64,000 nt of DNA from Microbacterium gallinarum (lineage in GTDB: Bacteria; Actinomycetota; Actinomycetes; Actinomycetales; Microbacteriaceae): the NCBI RefSeq assembly GCF_014837165.1, contig NZ_JACSPM010000004.1, positions 275,149 to 339,148 of the forward strand, read 5' to 3'. Every line of letters begins with the position of its first letter. Position 1 is the first letter of the stretch. The translations under genes were made by a program, and so were the position numbers. Under the pieces are notes generated by a model, which worked only from the letters and a program-made list of their open reading frames with translations, was not told the origin of the DNA and searched no databases. Below, in pieces: positions 24,559 through 34,788 of the stretch.

Positions 24559-24598
24559 CGAAACGCCCCGGGACCTCGTCGAGGTCCGGGGCGTTTCG
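24559..24598 (+). terminator. Strong intrinsic terminator between convergent response regulator and dps
   Basis: Arms CGAAACGCCCCGG(G)ACCTC and GAGGTCCGGGGCGTTTCG pair over 18 bp with one bulged G and a 3-nt loop. The hairpin lies between convergent genes and could work in both directions. Confidence 0.85.
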
Positions 24599-24629
24599 TC
24601 TCACTGCGCTCGGCAGGGAGCGGGCGTGG

Positions 24630-25112
24630 TCACTCGGCGAGGTGCGCGAAGAGGAACCAGCGGTCCTTCTCCAGCGTCTCCTTGATGCCGATCGCGACGT
24701 CCTGGCTCGTGAGGTCGAACTCGTCGAGACCGTCGATCGCGGCCTGCGTGTCGGCGATCACGGCGTCCATGTCGGAGATCACGTTGCGGATCAGCGCCTC
24801 CCACTGCGTGAAACCCGCCGGAACTTCGGTCGAGGTCTTCCCGGCGATCGTGCTGACGCGCGCGTCGACCGGGAGGCCGAGGGCGACGATCCGCTCGGCG
24901 GCCTGGTCGGCCCCCGCCTGCGCGTTGGCGACGAGCGTGTCGAGGAGTTCGTGGATGGCGATGAAGTTCGCGCCGCGAACGTTCCAGTGGGCCTGCTTGC
25001 CGTTGACGGCGAGGGCTTGCAGCCCGAGCACGACGGGGGTGAGGAACTGGGCGCTGGCGGCGGCCACGGTGGGGTCGGCAGCGGTGGCGGGGGTGGTGTT
25101 CGTCTTGGTCAT
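24630..25112 (-). CDS. dps: Dps-family DNA-protecting ferritin
   Basis: Dodecameric mini-ferritin that oxidises and stores iron and shields DNA under stress, 160 aa. The ferroxidase signature is GKQAHWNVRGANFIAIHELL (residues about 39-58), with downstream acidic residues in DAVIADTQAAIDGL. The start at 25112 is preferred because GGAGG lies 8 nt upstream. The alternative ATG at 25127 has no such site, and that GGAGG would fall inside the gene. The N-terminal tail is Thr/Ala-rich without the Lys cluster of E. coli Dps, so direct DNA binding is uncertain. It is divergent from the acyltransferase and has a -35/-10 pair about 60 bp upstream. Confidence 0.95.
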   Translation of the reverse strand: MTKTNTTPATAADPTVAAASAQFLTPVVLGLQALAVNGKQAHWNVRGANFIAIHELLDTLVANAQAGADQAAERIVALGLPVDARVSTIAGKTSTEVPAGFTQWEALIRNVISDMDAVIADTQAAIDGLDEFDLTSQDVAIGIKETLEKDRWFLFAHLAE

Positions 25113-25173
25113 AGCGGTGGCCTCCATCTTCGGGAGGGACGCCTCGATCGGCGTGCGTCCTCCGGTGGCTGCA

Positions 25174-25201
25174 ACGCTACTCAGCGCCTGGCATTCCGCA
25201 A
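25174..25201 (-). promoter_or_regulatory. Candidate dps promoter
   Basis: On the minus strand TTGCGG (25201-25196) and TAGCGT (25179-25174) are separated by 16 bp. The predicted start gives a leader of about 55 nt that includes the GGAGG used by dps. Confidence 0.5.
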
Positions 25202-25284
25202 GCAAGACAAGGCTCGGCTAACCGGTGTCGCAGACGCCGTCCTGTCATGCCGGATTGTCAGCCGTCACCGGCTAACGTCGATAG

Positions 25285-27420
25285 GTGCCTTCCGCTGATC
25301 ACGACCTCGGGCCGCAGAATCTGCGTGCGCCCGCCGCCACCGTGACCCGCGAGCCGAGCGACCGCTCTCCCGAGCACGCCGAGCCGTCGCGGTTCATCCC
25401 GCACGTGCAGGGGCTCCGCGCGATCGCCGTGCTCGCCGTCGTGCTGTACCACTTCTGGCCGGGCCGGGTCACCGGCGGCTACGTGGGCGTCGACATCTTC
25501 TTCGTGATCTCGGGCTTCCTGATCACCGGGCACCTGATGCGCGAGCTGGCGGCCACGGGCAGTGTGCGACTCGGCCAGTTCTGGGCGCGCCGCGCGCGGC
25601 GCCTGCTGCCGGCATCCCTCCTCGTCCTGCTCTTCTGCGCGATCGTCGCGATGTCGCCGTACCTCACACCGACCTCGGCGCTGCCGAACGAGGTGCAGGA
25701 GATCCTCGCGTCGACGTTCTACGTCGAGAACTGGTTCCTCGCGCTCAACAGCGCCGACTACCTCAACCACTCGGGCGACCCGACGACCGTGCAGCACTAC
25801 TGGTCGCTGTCGCTCGAAGAGCAGTTCTACGTCATGTGGCCGCTGATCATGCTGCTTGCGGCATGGATCGGGGTGAAGTTCTTCCGCGGCGCCCGCCGCC
25901 GGGCCGTCATCACGGCCCTCGCGATCGTGACGGTCGTCTCGTTCGTGTTCTGCGTCGTCTTCACGATCACGAACCCGGCCCCGGCGTACTTCGTCACCTT
26001 CGGACGGATGTGGCAGTTCGGCGTCGGCGCACTCATCGCTCTGGTGCCCCTGCTCCGCGTCCGCAACGCGATCGGGAGCTTCGTGCTCGGCTGGGGCGGC
26101 GTGCTCGTCCTCGTCTACGCGATCTTCACGTTCGACGGGCAGACGCCGTTCCCGGGGTACATGGCCGCCATTCCGACCCTCGGCGCAGCCGCGGTGCTGG
26201 CCGCGTCGAACACCGAGCGCTGGTGGTACCCCACCCGGATCCTGGCGATCCGTCCGGCGCAGTTCGTCGGCGACATCTCCTACTCGCTGTACCTCTGGCA
26301 CTGGCCGCTCATCATCATCGCGCCGTCGGTGCCGTTCTGGGGCCTCACGATCTACCACCGTGTCGCGTTGCTGATCCTCTGCTTCGTGCTCGCGTGGCTC
26401 ACCAAGAAGTTCGTCGAAGACCCCGCCCGCAGCTGGAAGGTGCTGACGTCACGGCCCGCGCGCGTCACGCTGTGGAGTTCTCTCGGTGCGATGCTCCTCG
26501 TGGCGGTCGTCGCGGCGACCGCGTGGTTCGTGAACGCGCCGGCCTACAGCGCGGGCGTGCGCGACATCCAGCAGCTCCAGGAGGACCCGCCGCCGTGCTT
26601 CGGCGCGGCCGCGGTGCTCGACGCGTCGTGCGCCGACGCCGACTTCGGCGACACGATCCTCCCCGCGCCCGGATTCGCCGGCATCGACCGCCCGGCCGAC
26701 GCGCAGTGCTTCGTGCAGCTCACCGACGCCCGCCCGGTCTCGTGCACCTTCGGGTCCGACGACCCCGACGCACCGCGCGTCGCCCTCGTCGGCGACAGCC
26801 ATGCGTACCAGCTGCTGTCGACCTTCCAGCGCATCGCCGAGGAAGAGGGCTGGCAGCTCGTCACGTGGTTCAAGGGCGCGTGCCCGTGGAACTCCACGCC
26901 GCTCTCCACTCCCGGTGCCTTCGGTGCGGCGTGCACGGAGTGGCGGGAGGGCGTCACCGCGGCGATGGCCGACGCCGGCCTCGATGCCGTGTTCACGGCG
27001 GCGATCGCGACGACCCCGTACTCATCCGCCGGCTTCGACTCGTCGTACGACGCGGCGGTCGCGGGCTACGTCGACGCGTGGGACGCGATGCTCGACCAGG
27101 GCGTCCCGGTGATCACCGTCGTCGACAACCCCGTCTGGGAGACCGACCCGAACAAGTGCCTTCGCACGCGGGATGCCGCGGAGTGCGACGGACTGCGCTC
27201 CGATGTGCTCGTGGCGGACGACCCGCTCCGCGACGCTGCTGACCAGCGCGAGGACGTCACGCTCCTCGACTTCACGGACGTGTTCTGCGGCGACGAGCTG
27301 TGCGGTCCTGTCGTGGGCGGTGCGAACATCTACCGAGACCAGGATCACCTCACGGTGACCTTCGCCGACACTCTCGCCCCGTGGTACTCCGAGGCGATCC
27401 GGAACGCCCTGGCCCAATAG
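25285..27420 (+). CDS. OafA/YrhL-type membrane acyltransferase with C-terminal SGNH domain
   Basis: O-acetylates a surface glycan, peptidoglycan or exopolysaccharide; the acceptor is unknown. It is 711 aa from a GTG start. The acyltransferase-3 domain (residues about 38-375) opens with VQGLRAIAVLAVVLYHF, the His being catalytic, then VGVDIFFVISGFLITG and the Arg-rich FWARRARRLLPAS. About ten transmembrane segments follow. After a final membrane helix (about 395-415), the extracytoplasmic SGNH hydrolase-like domain has VALVGDSHAYQLL (catalytic Ser) and RDQDHLT (Asp-x-x-His) near the C-terminus. Six or more Cys in the outer domain may form disulfides. It is the sole gene on this strand between dps and the carbonic anhydrase. 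Confidence 0.94.
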   Translation: MPSADHDLGPQNLRAPAATVTREPSDRSPEHAEPSRFIPHVQGLRAIAVLAVVLYHFWPGRVTGGYVGVDIFFVISGFLITGHLMRELAATGSVRLGQFWARRARRLLPASLLVLLFCAIVAMSPYLTPTSALPNEVQEILASTFYVENWFLALNSADYLNHSGDPTTVQHYWSLSLEEQFYVMWPLIMLLAAWIGVKFFRGARRRAVITALAIVTVVSFVFCVVFTITNPAPAYFVTFGRMWQFGVGALIALVPLLRVRNAIGSFVLGWGGVLVLVYAIFTFDGQTPFPGYMAAIPTLGAAAVLAASNTERWWYPTRILAIRPAQFVGDISYSLYLWHWPLIIIAPSVPFWGLTIYHRVALLILCFVLAWLTKKFVEDPARSWKVLTSRPARVTLWSSLGAMLLVAVVAATAWFVNAPAYSAGVRDIQQLQEDPPPCFGAAAVLDASCADADFGDTILPAPGFAGIDRPADAQCFVQLTDARPVSCTFGSDDPDAPRVALVGDSHAYQLLSTFQRIAEEEGWQLVTWFKGACPWNSTPLSTPGAFGAACTEWREGVTAAMADAGLDAVFTAAIATTPYSSAGFDSSYDAAVAGYVDAWDAMLDQGVPVITVVDNPVWETDPNKCLRTRDAAECDGLRSDVLVADDPLRDAADQREDVTLLDFTDVFCGDELCGPVVGGANIYRDQDHLTVTFADTLAPWYSEAIRNALAQ

Positions 27421-27423
27421 AGT
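27418..27423 (+). promoter_or_regulatory. -10 element TAGAGT overlapping the acyltransferase stop codon
   Basis: The TAG stop of the acyltransferase is the first half of TAGAGT, which ends 6 nt before the carbonic anhydrase ATG. The downstream message would be leaderless. Confidence 0.45.
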
Positions 27424-27429
27424 CGGATC

Positions 27430-27966
27430 ATGACGATCGCTTCCGGAGCATCAGTGCTCAGCGCGGCGGGCAGGACGCCCACGCTCGACGCCACATCGTT
27501 CATCGCCACCGGCGCCCGTGTCATCGGGGGCGTCACCCTCGGACCGGGCGCGAGCGTCTGGTACAACGCCGTGCTGCGTGCCGACGGCGACACCATCACG
27601 GTGGGGGCGCGCAGCAACCTGCAGGACAACGTCTCGGTGCACGTCGACGCGGGAAAGCCCGTCGTGATCGGCGAGGACGTCTCGGTAGGGCACAACGCCG
27701 TCGTGCACGGCTGCACGATCGGCGACGGCTCGCTGATCGGCATGGGCGCGGTGGTGCTCAACGGTGCTCGGATCGGCCGCGGCTGCCTCATCGCCGGCGG
27801 TGCCGTGGTGCTCGAAGGCTCGGAGATCCCCGACGGGTCGCTCGTCGCCGGCGTCCCGGCGAAGGTGCGCCGTGAGCTCAGCGACGAGGAGCGTGCGGGC
27901 CTGATCGCCAATGCCGCGCACTATCTCGCCCACATCGAGGAGCATCTCGACGCGCGGCCCGTCTGA
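27430..27966 (+). CDS. Gamma-carbonic anhydrase-like hexapeptide protein (YrdA/PaaY type)
   Basis: Left-handed beta-helix trimer of 178 aa. Many members bind zinc and hydrate CO2, while others lack activity. Hexapeptide repeats run through residues about 18-150. The three metal His are visible as NVSVHVDAG, VSVGHNAVVHGC, in the spacing used by the gamma class. LIGMGAVVLNGARIGRGC is the canonical coil. The C-terminal helix (SDEERAGLIANAAHYLAHIEEHL) closes the trimer. It is possibly transcribed from a leaderless promoter overlapping the upstream stop and converges on the alpha/beta hydrolase 6 bp away. Acetyltransferase activity is the alternative for this fold, but the three His favour the anhydrase group. 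Confidence 0.9.
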   Translation: MTIASGASVLSAAGRTPTLDATSFIATGARVIGGVTLGPGASVWYNAVLRADGDTITVGARSNLQDNVSVHVDAGKPVVIGEDVSVGHNAVVHGCTIGDGSLIGMGAVVLNGARIGRGCLIAGGAVVLEGSEIPDGSLVAGVPAKVRRELSDEERAGLIANAAHYLAHIEEHLDARPV

Positions 27967-27972
27967 CCCACC

Positions 27973-28881
27973 TCACTCGGTCGGGCGCGGCGGCGGATGA
28001 TGCTTGCCGCGGTGGACCTCGTACAGGCGCACGTGGCCGGGCCATGAGGGGTCGTTCTCGATCGGCTTGTCGTCCATGAAGAGCGTGATGACGTGCGCGA
28101 GCTGCCCGGGATGGCTGAAGTTGATGGCGTGCGCGGCGCCCTCGAGCAGGACGACCAGCACGTGGCTGTCGGTCTGACTGGCGACCTCGTCGACGCGGTG
28201 CGCGTGGGGGAGCAGCGGGTCGCGCTGCCCCAGCACGACCAGCGTCGGGATGCGCATCTCGAGCAGGCGCTGCAGCGACGGGTACTGCGTCAGCGCGCGG
28301 AACATCCGCATGGTGCTCGGCACGCCGAAGCGGACGTAGTCGGGCACGGCGACCCGTGCCATCCGGGTCGGCTCCCGCGGAGCATCCTTCGACAATTGCG
28401 CGATCGCACGTCGGAGCGGCTGATTGAAGAGCCCGCCGGCGGGTGAGACGAGCACCGCTCGGTCGATCCGCTCGGGGTAGTGATGCGCGAACTCGATGAT
28501 CACCGGGCAGCCCATCGAGTTGCCCACGAGCGTCGACTTCTCGACGCCGCGGTCGTCCAGGAAATCGGCCGCCGCATGGGCGAGATCGGGGATGTCGAGC
28601 ATGTCGCGCCGCTTGCCGCTGCGGCCGAACCCGGGCAGGTCGGGGACGAAGGTGTGGAACTCGCCGGCGAGACGCTCGGCTGTCGGCAGAAGGTACCGCC
28701 CCGAGAGCCCGAAGCCGTGCACGTGGGTCATGACGCGCGCGTCGGCGGGGGGATTCGGCGACTCGCGGAAGAACACGTCGACGCCGTCGATCCGCGTCCA
28801 CTTCTCGGTGAGGCTCGACGCCGGTCGGCGCGGGAGTCGGCGGGGCTTGGGCGCGCCTGCAGGCGAGGTGGGCGTACTCAT
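27973..28881 (-). CDS. Alpha/beta hydrolase
   Basis: Predicted serine hydrolase of 302 aa; the substrate is unknown. The nucleophile elbow is VGNSMGCP (Ser at about residue 119). The oxyanion segment is HVHGFGLSGRYLL, and the acid is in LVVLGQRDPLLP. The catalytic His is in LEGAAHAINFSHP. The fold resembles C-C bond hydrolases and haloperoxidase-like esterases. The start at 28881 is chosen for GAGGGAG 7-8 nt upstream; a longer in-frame extension to 29019 has no such site and an Arg-rich, non-homologous sequence. The gene stands alone, convergent with the gamma-carbonic anhydrase. The 248-bp gap to tRNA-Gly shows no other gene. Confidence 0.9.
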   Translation of the reverse strand: MSTPTSPAGAPKPRRLPRRPASSLTEKWTRIDGVDVFFRESPNPPADARVMTHVHGFGLSGRYLLPTAERLAGEFHTFVPDLPGFGRSGKRRDMLDIPDLAHAAADFLDDRGVEKSTLVGNSMGCPVIIEFAHHYPERIDRAVLVSPAGGLFNQPLRRAIAQLSKDAPREPTRMARVAVPDYVRFGVPSTMRMFRALTQYPSLQRLLEMRIPTLVVLGQRDPLLPHAHRVDEVASQTDSHVLVVLLEGAAHAINFSHPGQLAHVITLFMDDKPIENDPSWPGHVRLYEVHRGKHHPPPRPTE

Positions 28882-29129
28882 CGGTGCTCCCTCACGTTCC
28901 GTCCGATCGAGTCCTGAGTCGGATTCTGCCCTTCGCGCACGCCGCCCGGTAGCGGGTCGGCGGAAATCACCCGATGCAGGCGAGAGCCGGTGCGTGCTGG
29001 GCCGCGGCGGGGCGGTCACCCCGCCCCTGCCTCGGGCGCGGCGGTGTCAGCCGTCTCGGGTGTCGGCCGCCAGCTCCTTCGCCCTCAGGCTAGGTGCGGG
29101 TCGTGGGGTATCCGTGCAATGGGCTGTGG

Positions 29130-29200
29130 AGGGGATGACGGGAATCGAACCCGCACCATCAGTTTGGAAGACTGAGGCTCTACCATTGAGCTACATCCCC
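29130..29200 (-). tRNA. tRNA-Gly (anticodon TCC)
   Basis: The 71-nt cloverleaf on the minus strand has acceptor GGGGATG/CATCCCC and D-arm TAGCTCAATGGTAGAGC. The anticodon loop CTTCCAA gives anticodon TCC, reading GGA/GGG. The T-loop is GGTTCGATTCC and the discriminator is U. The CCA is not encoded. Confidence 0.97.
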
Positions 29201-29299
29201 GTGCGCCCGCTGACGGGCACCGACCAATCGTAGTACATGGTGGCCGTCATCCCGCTCCCCAGGTCAGCCCGACGCGCGGCAGAGCGGAGGGAGCCGATC

Positions 29300-29677
29300 A
29301 TGGCACGCACGGGCCGAGAGGTCGTCGAAGCGCTCATCGCCACGCTGAATGCGGGCGACGTCGGCGGAATGGACGACCTGTTCCACGAGGACGCGGTGAT
29401 GGAGTGGCCGCAGTCGGGGGAGCGCATCCTGGGCGGCGACAATCGCCGCGCGGTGTACACGCGATTCCCGCAGCTGCCGACGATCTCGCTGCGGCGGCTG
29501 ATCGGCGACGGCGATCTGTGGGTCGCCCAGGCCGACCTCGACTACGGCGACGGCGATCCGTACCAGTCGGTCTTCATCTTCGAGCTGCGCGACGGGCGGA
29601 TCGCGCAGGAGACGGCGTACTGGACGAAGCCCTTCCCCGCGCCCGACTGGCGCGCCGAGTGGGTCGAGCGGATGTAG
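29300..29677 (+). CDS. SnoaL/NTF2-like protein
   Basis: Small alpha+beta cone protein of 125 aa, a fold used by ketosteroid isomerase-like and polyketide cyclase-like enzymes and by binding proteins. Visible elements are the N-terminal helix EVVEALIATLNAGDVGGMDDLFHEDAVMEWP, the central sheet (SLRRLIGDGDLWVAQADLDYG) and the strand pair VFIFELRDGRIAQETAYWTKP. There is no signal peptide. The ATG at 29300 is preferred over 29237 because GGAGG sits 9 nt upstream and the extension is not NTF2-like. It lies between two tRNA genes. Catalytic Asp/His positions cannot be assigned with confidence. Confidence 0.88.
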   Translation: MARTGREVVEALIATLNAGDVGGMDDLFHEDAVMEWPQSGERILGGDNRRAVYTRFPQLPTISLRRLIGDGDLWVAQADLDYGDGDPYQSVFIFELRDGRIAQETAYWTKPFPAPDWRAEWVERM

Positions 29678-29715
29678 CAGAGGGGCCCGCGCAGGCGACG
29701 GCCGGGCGGGTCGGC

Positions 29716-29721
29716 TAGACT
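29716..29721 (+). promoter_or_regulatory. -10 element TAGACT for tRNA-Pro (and possibly tig)
   Basis: TAGACT lies 40 nt before the mature tRNA-Pro 5' end, a reasonable precursor leader. The -35 region is weak. Confidence 0.4.
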
Positions 29722-29761
29722 TCTCGGGGCCGAATGGCGCACGCGTGCGTGCGAACCCGCC

Positions 29762-29835
29762 CGGGGCGTAGCTCAGCTTGGTAGAGCGCCCGCTTTGGGA
29801 GCGGGAGGCCGCAGGTTCAAATCCTGTCGCCCCGA
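29762..29835 (+). tRNA. tRNA-Pro (anticodon TGG)
   Basis: A 74-nt cloverleaf with acceptor CGGGGCG/CGCCCCG and D-arm TAGCTCAGCTTGGTAGAGC. The anticodon stem CCCGC/GCGGG encloses TTTGGGA, giving anticodon TGG. The T-arm is GCAGGTTCAAATCCTGT and the discriminator is A. The CCA is not encoded. It lies 81 bp upstream of tig. Confidence 0.98.
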
Positions 29836-29916
29836 CATCACGGCCCCTCACAGAATTCCGACCCAGACCTTCAGCCGCGCATGCGCGCGCGGTCCGATAG
29901 AGGAGAACGAACAAGC

Positions 29917-31350
29917 ATGGTGAACAGCACCGTCGAGAAGCTCAGCCCGACCCGGGTGAAGCTGCACATCACGGTCACGCCCGACGAGCTCAAGCCGTCG
30001 ATCGCGCACGCGTACGAGCACATCGCTCAGGACGTCCAGATCCCCGGTTTCCGCAAGGGCAAGGTGCCCGCGCCGATCATCGACCAGCGCATCGGGCGCG
30101 GCGCGGTGCTCGAGCACGCCGTCAGCGAGGGTCTCGACACGTTCTACCGCCAGGCCGTCGAGGCCAACGAGCTCCGCGTCCTCGGCCGTCCGAGCGCCGA
30201 GGTCACCGAGTGGCCGGCCGAGAAGGACTTCTCGGGCGACCTCAAAGTCGAGGTCGAGGTGGATGTCCGCCCCGACTTCGAGCTGCCCGCGTTCGAGGGC
30301 ACCACCGTCGAGGTCGACGCGATCGAGGTCGACGAGAGCGCCATCGATGAGGAGCTCGACCGTCTGCGCAGCCGCTTCGGCACGCTCGTGACCGTCGACC
30401 GCCCCGCCGCCACGGGCGACTTCGTCGAGCTCGACCTCGTCGCCACGATCGACGGCGCCGAGATCGACCGCGCCGAGGGCGTCTCGTACGAGGTCGGCTC
30501 GGGCGAGCTGCTCGAGGGCATCGACGAGGCCATCGACTCGCTGACCGCCGGTGAGGAGACCACCTTCCGCTCGAAGCTCGTCGGCGGCGACCACGCCGGC
30601 GAGGAGGCCGAGGTCGCGGTCGTCGTGAAGTCCGTCAAGGAGCGCGAGCTGCCCGAGGCCGACGACGACTTCGCCCAGATCGCCAGCGAGTTCGACACCA
30701 TCGGCGAGCTGCGCGACAGCCTCAAGGACCGCGTCGGCGAGCAGTCGGTGTTCACCCAGGGCTCGGCCGCGCGCGACAAGCTCATCGAGCAGCTGCTCGA
30801 GCAGGTCGAGATCCCGGTTCCCGCCCAGCTCATCGAGGACGAGGTGCACACCCACCTCGAGGGCGAGGGTCGCCTCGAGGACGACGTGCACCGTGCCGAG
30901 GTCGCCGAGGCCAGCGAGAAGCAGTTCAAGACGCAGATGCTCCTCGACAAGATCGCCGAGCAGGTCAACGTTCAGGTCTCGCAGGACGAGCTCACGCAGT
31001 ACCTCGTGCAGTCGGCGGCCCAGTACGGCATGGCCCCGCAGGACTTCGTCAACGCGCTGCAGCAGGGGAACCAGCTGCCCGCGATGATCGGTGAGGTCGC
31101 TCGCAACAAGGCCCTCGCGGTCGCCCTCGGCAAGGTCACCGTCGTCGACACGAACGGCAAGACCGTCGACCTCACCGGCTTCGTCGCCGTCGAGGACGAG
31201 GCTGAGGCCGAGGACGAGGTCGCCGAGGAGGCGCAGGAGATCGCGGATGCCGCGGCCGACGCCGACGCCGTGATCGAGGCCGAAGAGGCCGAGAAGCCCG
31301 CCAAGAAGAAGGCACCGGCCAAGAAGAAGGCCGCTGCCGACAAGGAGTGA
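29917..31350 (+). CDS. tig: Trigger factor, ribosome-associated chaperone/prolyl isomerase
   Basis: Binds ribosomal protein L23 at the exit tunnel and folds nascent chains. It is 477 aa. The N-terminal ribosome-binding domain includes the signature [14 protein letters not shown] (residues about 43-56). The FKBP-type PPIase domain (about 155-245) has [14 protein letters not shown] and [19 protein letters not shown]. The C-terminal helical chaperone domain follows. The tail beyond about 430 is an acidic Ala/Glu repeat ending in a Lys-rich [15 protein letters not shown]. It is longer than E. coli Tig (432 aa) but typical of actinobacteria. The ATG at 29917 has GAGGAG 12 nt upstream. Two hairpins follow the stop. 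Confidence 0.97.
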   Translation: MVNSTVEKLSPTRVKLHITVTPDELKPSIAHAYEHIAQDVQIPGFRKGKVPAPIIDQRIGRGAVLEHAVSEGLDTFYRQAVEANELRVLGRPSAEVTEWPAEKDFSGDLKVEVEVDVRPDFELPAFEGTTVEVDAIEVDESAIDEELDRLRSRFGTLVTVDRPAATGDFVELDLVATIDGAEIDRAEGVSYEVGSGELLEGIDEAIDSLTAGEETTFRSKLVGGDHAGEEAEVAVVVKSVKERELPEADDDFAQIASEFDTIGELRDSLKDRVGEQSVFTQGSAARDKLIEQLLEQVEIPVPAQLIEDEVHTHLEGEGRLEDDVHRAEVAEASEKQFKTQMLLDKIAEQVNVQVSQDELTQYLVQSAAQYGMAPQDFVNALQQGNQLPAMIGEVARNKALAVALGKVTVVDTNGKTVDLTGFVAVEDEAEAEDEVAEEAQEIADAAADADAVIEAEEAEKPAKKKAPAKKKAAADKE

Positions 31351-31399
31351 TCACTGCATCGCAGTGAAACGGGGGACGGATGCCGCGGCATCCGTCCCC
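31351..31399 (+). terminator. Double hairpin after tig
   Basis: The first hairpin is TCACTGC-ATC-GCAGTGA (31351-31367), which starts one base after the tig stop. The second is a 28-nt perfect palindrome at 31372-31399 centred on GCCGCGGC and followed by TTCTCC. It should end the tig transcript before the TPR gene. Confidence 0.75.
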
Positions 31400-31422
31400 T
31401 TCTCCGTCAGAGGAGGACGACG

Positions 31423-31911
31423 ATGACCGACTGGGAAGACCGCGTGGCCGCGGTATGGGCCGACGATGGGCTGGACGACGCGGAGCGCGTGCGGGTGATC
31501 GACGAGCTGGCCGCCGAGCGGGGTGAGAACGACGGGCGTGCGCTGTTCGAGCGGGCCGGCGTGCGAGACTCGGCGGGGCTCGAGGCCGAGGCCGAGCCGC
31601 TGTACCGGGCTGCGCTCGAGGCGGGCCTCGACGACGACCTGCGCACGCAGGCGGTCATCCAGCTCGCGAGCACGATCCGCAACCTCGGCAAGCTCGACGA
31701 GGCGCTCGACCTGCTGCGTGCGGAGTACGAGCGGGATCCCGGCGCGCCGCTGCGCGATGCGGCCGCGGCCTTCTACGCCCTCGCACTGGTGTCATCGGGG
31801 GCGGCCGTGCGCGCAGCATCCGTCGCTCTCACGGCACTCGCGCCGCATCTGCCGCGCTACACCCGCTCCGTCGCCGCGTACGCGCGCGATCTCGTCGACC
31901 CGCAGGACTGA
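31423..31911 (+). CDS. Tetratricopeptide-repeat protein, 162 aa
   Basis: Small helical-repeat protein presumably mediating protein contacts; no enzyme motif is present. TPR-like helices are visible: [20 protein letters not shown] (residues about 50-69), [21 protein letters not shown] (about 73-93) and a third pair to about residue 155 ([20 protein letters not shown]). There is no signal peptide or membrane segment. The ATG is preceded by GAGGAGGACGACG, a good Shine-Dalgarno. It sits between tig and clpP1 in the proteostasis block, but nothing in the sequence ties it to ClpP function. The terminator pair upstream suggests its own promoter, or residual read-through from tig. Confidence 0.88.
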   Translation: MTDWEDRVAAVWADDGLDDAERVRVIDELAAERGENDGRALFERAGVRDSAGLEAEAEPLYRAALEAGLDDDLRTQAVIQLASTIRNLGKLDEALDLLRAEYERDPGAPLRDAAAAFYALALVSSGAAVRAASVALTALAPHLPRYTRSVAAYARDLVDPQD

Positions 31912-31954
31912 TCTGCCCAGGGCGAACACGGGCGGGTCGCCCGCGGCGCGCCGG

Positions 31955-31960
31955 TAGATT
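31955..31960 (+). promoter_or_regulatory. Candidate clpP1P2 promoter -10 (TAGATT)
   Basis: TAGATT lies 31 nt before the clpP1 ATG, leaving a short leader with CAGGAG as ribosome-binding site. The -35 is unclear, suggesting an activator such as ClgR (known for actinobacterial clpP1P2), but no firm ClgR box was identified. Confidence 0.45.
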
Positions 31961-31991
31961 CGATGGCACGACCACGGAATCAGGAGTACAC

Positions 31992-32576
31992 ATGGCCGAA
32001 CCACTTGTCGCGACGAGCGTCTTCGACAGGCTGCTGAAGGACCGCATCATCTGGCTCGGGTCGGAGGTGCGAGACGAGAACGCGAACGAGATCTGCGCGA
32101 AGATCCTCCTGCTCGCCGCCGAGGACTCCGAGAAGGACATCTACCTCTACATCAACTCGCCCGGCGGATCGATCACTGCCGGCATGGCGATCTACGACAC
32201 GATGCAGTTCGTGCCGAACGACATCGTCACCGTCGGCATCGGCATGGCCGCCTCGATGGGACAGCTGCTCCTCACCGCCGGCACCAAGGGCAAGCGCTAC
32301 ATCACGCCGAACGCGCGCGTGCTGCTGCACCAGCCCCACGGCGGCTTCGGAGGCACGGCGAGCGACATCCAGACCCAGGCGCAGCTGATCCTCGACATGA
32401 AGAAGCGCCTCGCCGAGATCACGGCGGCGCAGACGGGCAAGTCCGTCGAGCAGATCAACGCCGACGGCGACCGCGACCGCTGGTTCAGCGCCGACGAGGC
32501 CCTCGAGTACGGTTTCGTCGACCACATCCGCGAGTCCGCGACCGACGTCATCGGCGGCGGCGGAACCGCCAACTGA
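31992..32576 (+). CDS. clpP1: ATP-dependent Clp protease proteolytic subunit ClpP1
   Basis: Serine protease subunit of 194 aa forming mixed ClpP1P2 tetradecamers with the next gene. The catalytic triad is visible as Ser in [13 protein letters not shown] (about residue 94), His in VLLHQPHGG (about 119) and Asp near [27 protein letters not shown] N-terminal sequence ([13 protein letters not shown]) and [19 protein letters not shown] are diagnostic. CAGGAG precedes the ATG. It lies 32 bp upstream of clpP2, consistent with a two-gene operon. In mycobacteria both subunits are needed for activity; that is assumed here from family knowledge. Confidence 0.97.
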   Translation: MAEPLVATSVFDRLLKDRIIWLGSEVRDENANEICAKILLLAAEDSEKDIYLYINSPGGSITAGMAIYDTMQFVPNDIVTVGIGMAASMGQLLLTAGTKGKRYITPNARVLLHQPHGGFGGTASDIQTQAQLILDMKKRLAEITAAQTGKSVEQINADGDRDRWFSADEALEYGFVDHIRESATDVIGGGGTAN

Positions 32577-32608
32577 GCGCACCGAAGGCGAAAGAGAGAG
32601 AACCCGCA

Positions 32609-33280
32609 ATGCAGACCCCCACCTTCGGACCCAGCGCCCCGCAGGGGCTCCAGATGCCCGGCAGCCGCTACGTCCTGCCGCAGTTCGAGGAGCGCACGGC
32701 CTACGGCTACAAGCGCCAGGACCCGTACAACAAGCTCTTCGAGGACCGCGTCATCTTCCTCGGCGTGCAGGTCGACGACGCGTCGGCCGACGATGTCATG
32801 GCGCAGCTGCTCGTGCTCGAGAGCCAGGACCCCGACCGCGACATCATCATGTACATCAACTCGCCCGGCGGCTCGTTCACGGCCATGACGGCGATCTACG
32901 ACACGATGCAGTACGTCTCGCCGCAGATCCAGACTGTGGTGCTCGGCCAGGCGGCCTCCGCGGCCGCCGTGCTCCTCGCGGCCGGCGCGCCCGGCAAGCG
33001 TCTCGCGCTGCCGAACGCCCGCATCCTGATCCACCAGCCCGCGATGGGCGAGGCGGGGCACGGCCAGGCGAGCGACATCGAGATCCAGGCTCAGGAGATC
33101 ATGCGCATGCGCACCTGGCTCGAGGAGACGCTGTCGAAGCACTCGAACAAGACCGTCGCAGAGGTCAACAAGGACATCGACCGCGACAAGATCCTGGGTG
33201 CCGAGGAGGCGCTCGCGTACGGTCTGGTCGACCAGGTCCTCACGACCCGCAAGCGCACCCCCGCCGCACTGACGAAGTAG
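32609..33280 (+). CDS. clpP2: ATP-dependent Clp protease proteolytic subunit ClpP2
   Basis: Second ClpP paralogue, 223 aa, with about 30 extra N-terminal residues (probably a processed propeptide, as in mycobacterial ClpP2). The triad is Ser in [13 protein letters not shown], His in [10 protein letters not shown] and Asp in [33 protein letters not shown] forms the substrate cleft. It docks ClpX/ClpC in characterised actinobacteria. AAAGAGAGAG precedes the ATG. It ends in TAG, followed by a GC-rich hairpin at 33295-33329. clpX follows 170 bp downstream, with its own probable promoter. Confidence 0.97.
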   Translation: MQTPTFGPSAPQGLQMPGSRYVLPQFEERTAYGYKRQDPYNKLFEDRVIFLGVQVDDASADDVMAQLLVLESQDPDRDIIMYINSPGGSFTAMTAIYDTMQYVSPQIQTVVLGQAASAAAVLLAAGAPGKRLALPNARILIHQPAMGEAGHGQASDIEIQAQEIMRMRTWLEETLSKHSNKTVAEVNKDIDRDKILGAEEALAYGLVDQVLTTRKRTPAALTK

Positions 33281-33294
33281 AGCGGATGCCGCGC

Positions 33295-33329
33295 AGCCCC
33301 GTCTCCCCGCACCGCGGGGCGGCGGGGCT
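33295..33329 (+). terminator. GC-rich nested hairpin after clpP2
   Basis: Outer arms AGCCCCG/CGGGGCT enclose inner arms CCCCG/CGGGG. There is little U-tract (TTCGC). It probably separates clpP1P2 from clpX transcripts, possibly only partially. Confidence 0.55.
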
Positions 33330-33398
33330 TCGCTGTGGGCGGACGCCGCATACTTCACAACGCGTGTCGCAATCCCGCCGCATGTCGGCTCGAACGAT

Positions 33399-33404
33399 TA
33401 GGCT
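33399..33404 (+). promoter_or_regulatory. Candidate clpX -10 (TAGGCT)
   Basis: TAGGCT lies 47 nt before the clpX ATG, leaving a leader of about 40 nt that contains GAGGAGGAG. The -35 region has no clear consensus. Confidence 0.4.
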
Positions 33405-33450
33405 CGGAGGACAGCCAGGGGTCTGCCCCGGCGCGACGAGGAGGAGCCGC

Positions 33451-34719
<1,269 letters not shown>

Positions 34720-34788
34720 CCCGTCACGGCCGACGCAGCCGTACGCGGCGCACCCCGGGTGTCGTCGGCCGTCGGTAACGTCGCACGC

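Noticed and set aside
28882..29129. Possible gene upstream of the alpha/beta hydrolase
   Set aside because: Only Arg-rich frames without start signals; the 248-bp stretch looks non-coding apart from the hydrolase promoter region.
31932..31960. ClgR box upstream of clpP1
   Set aside because: GC-rich palindromic-looking bases are present but I could not match a firm ClgR consensus, so it is not annotated.
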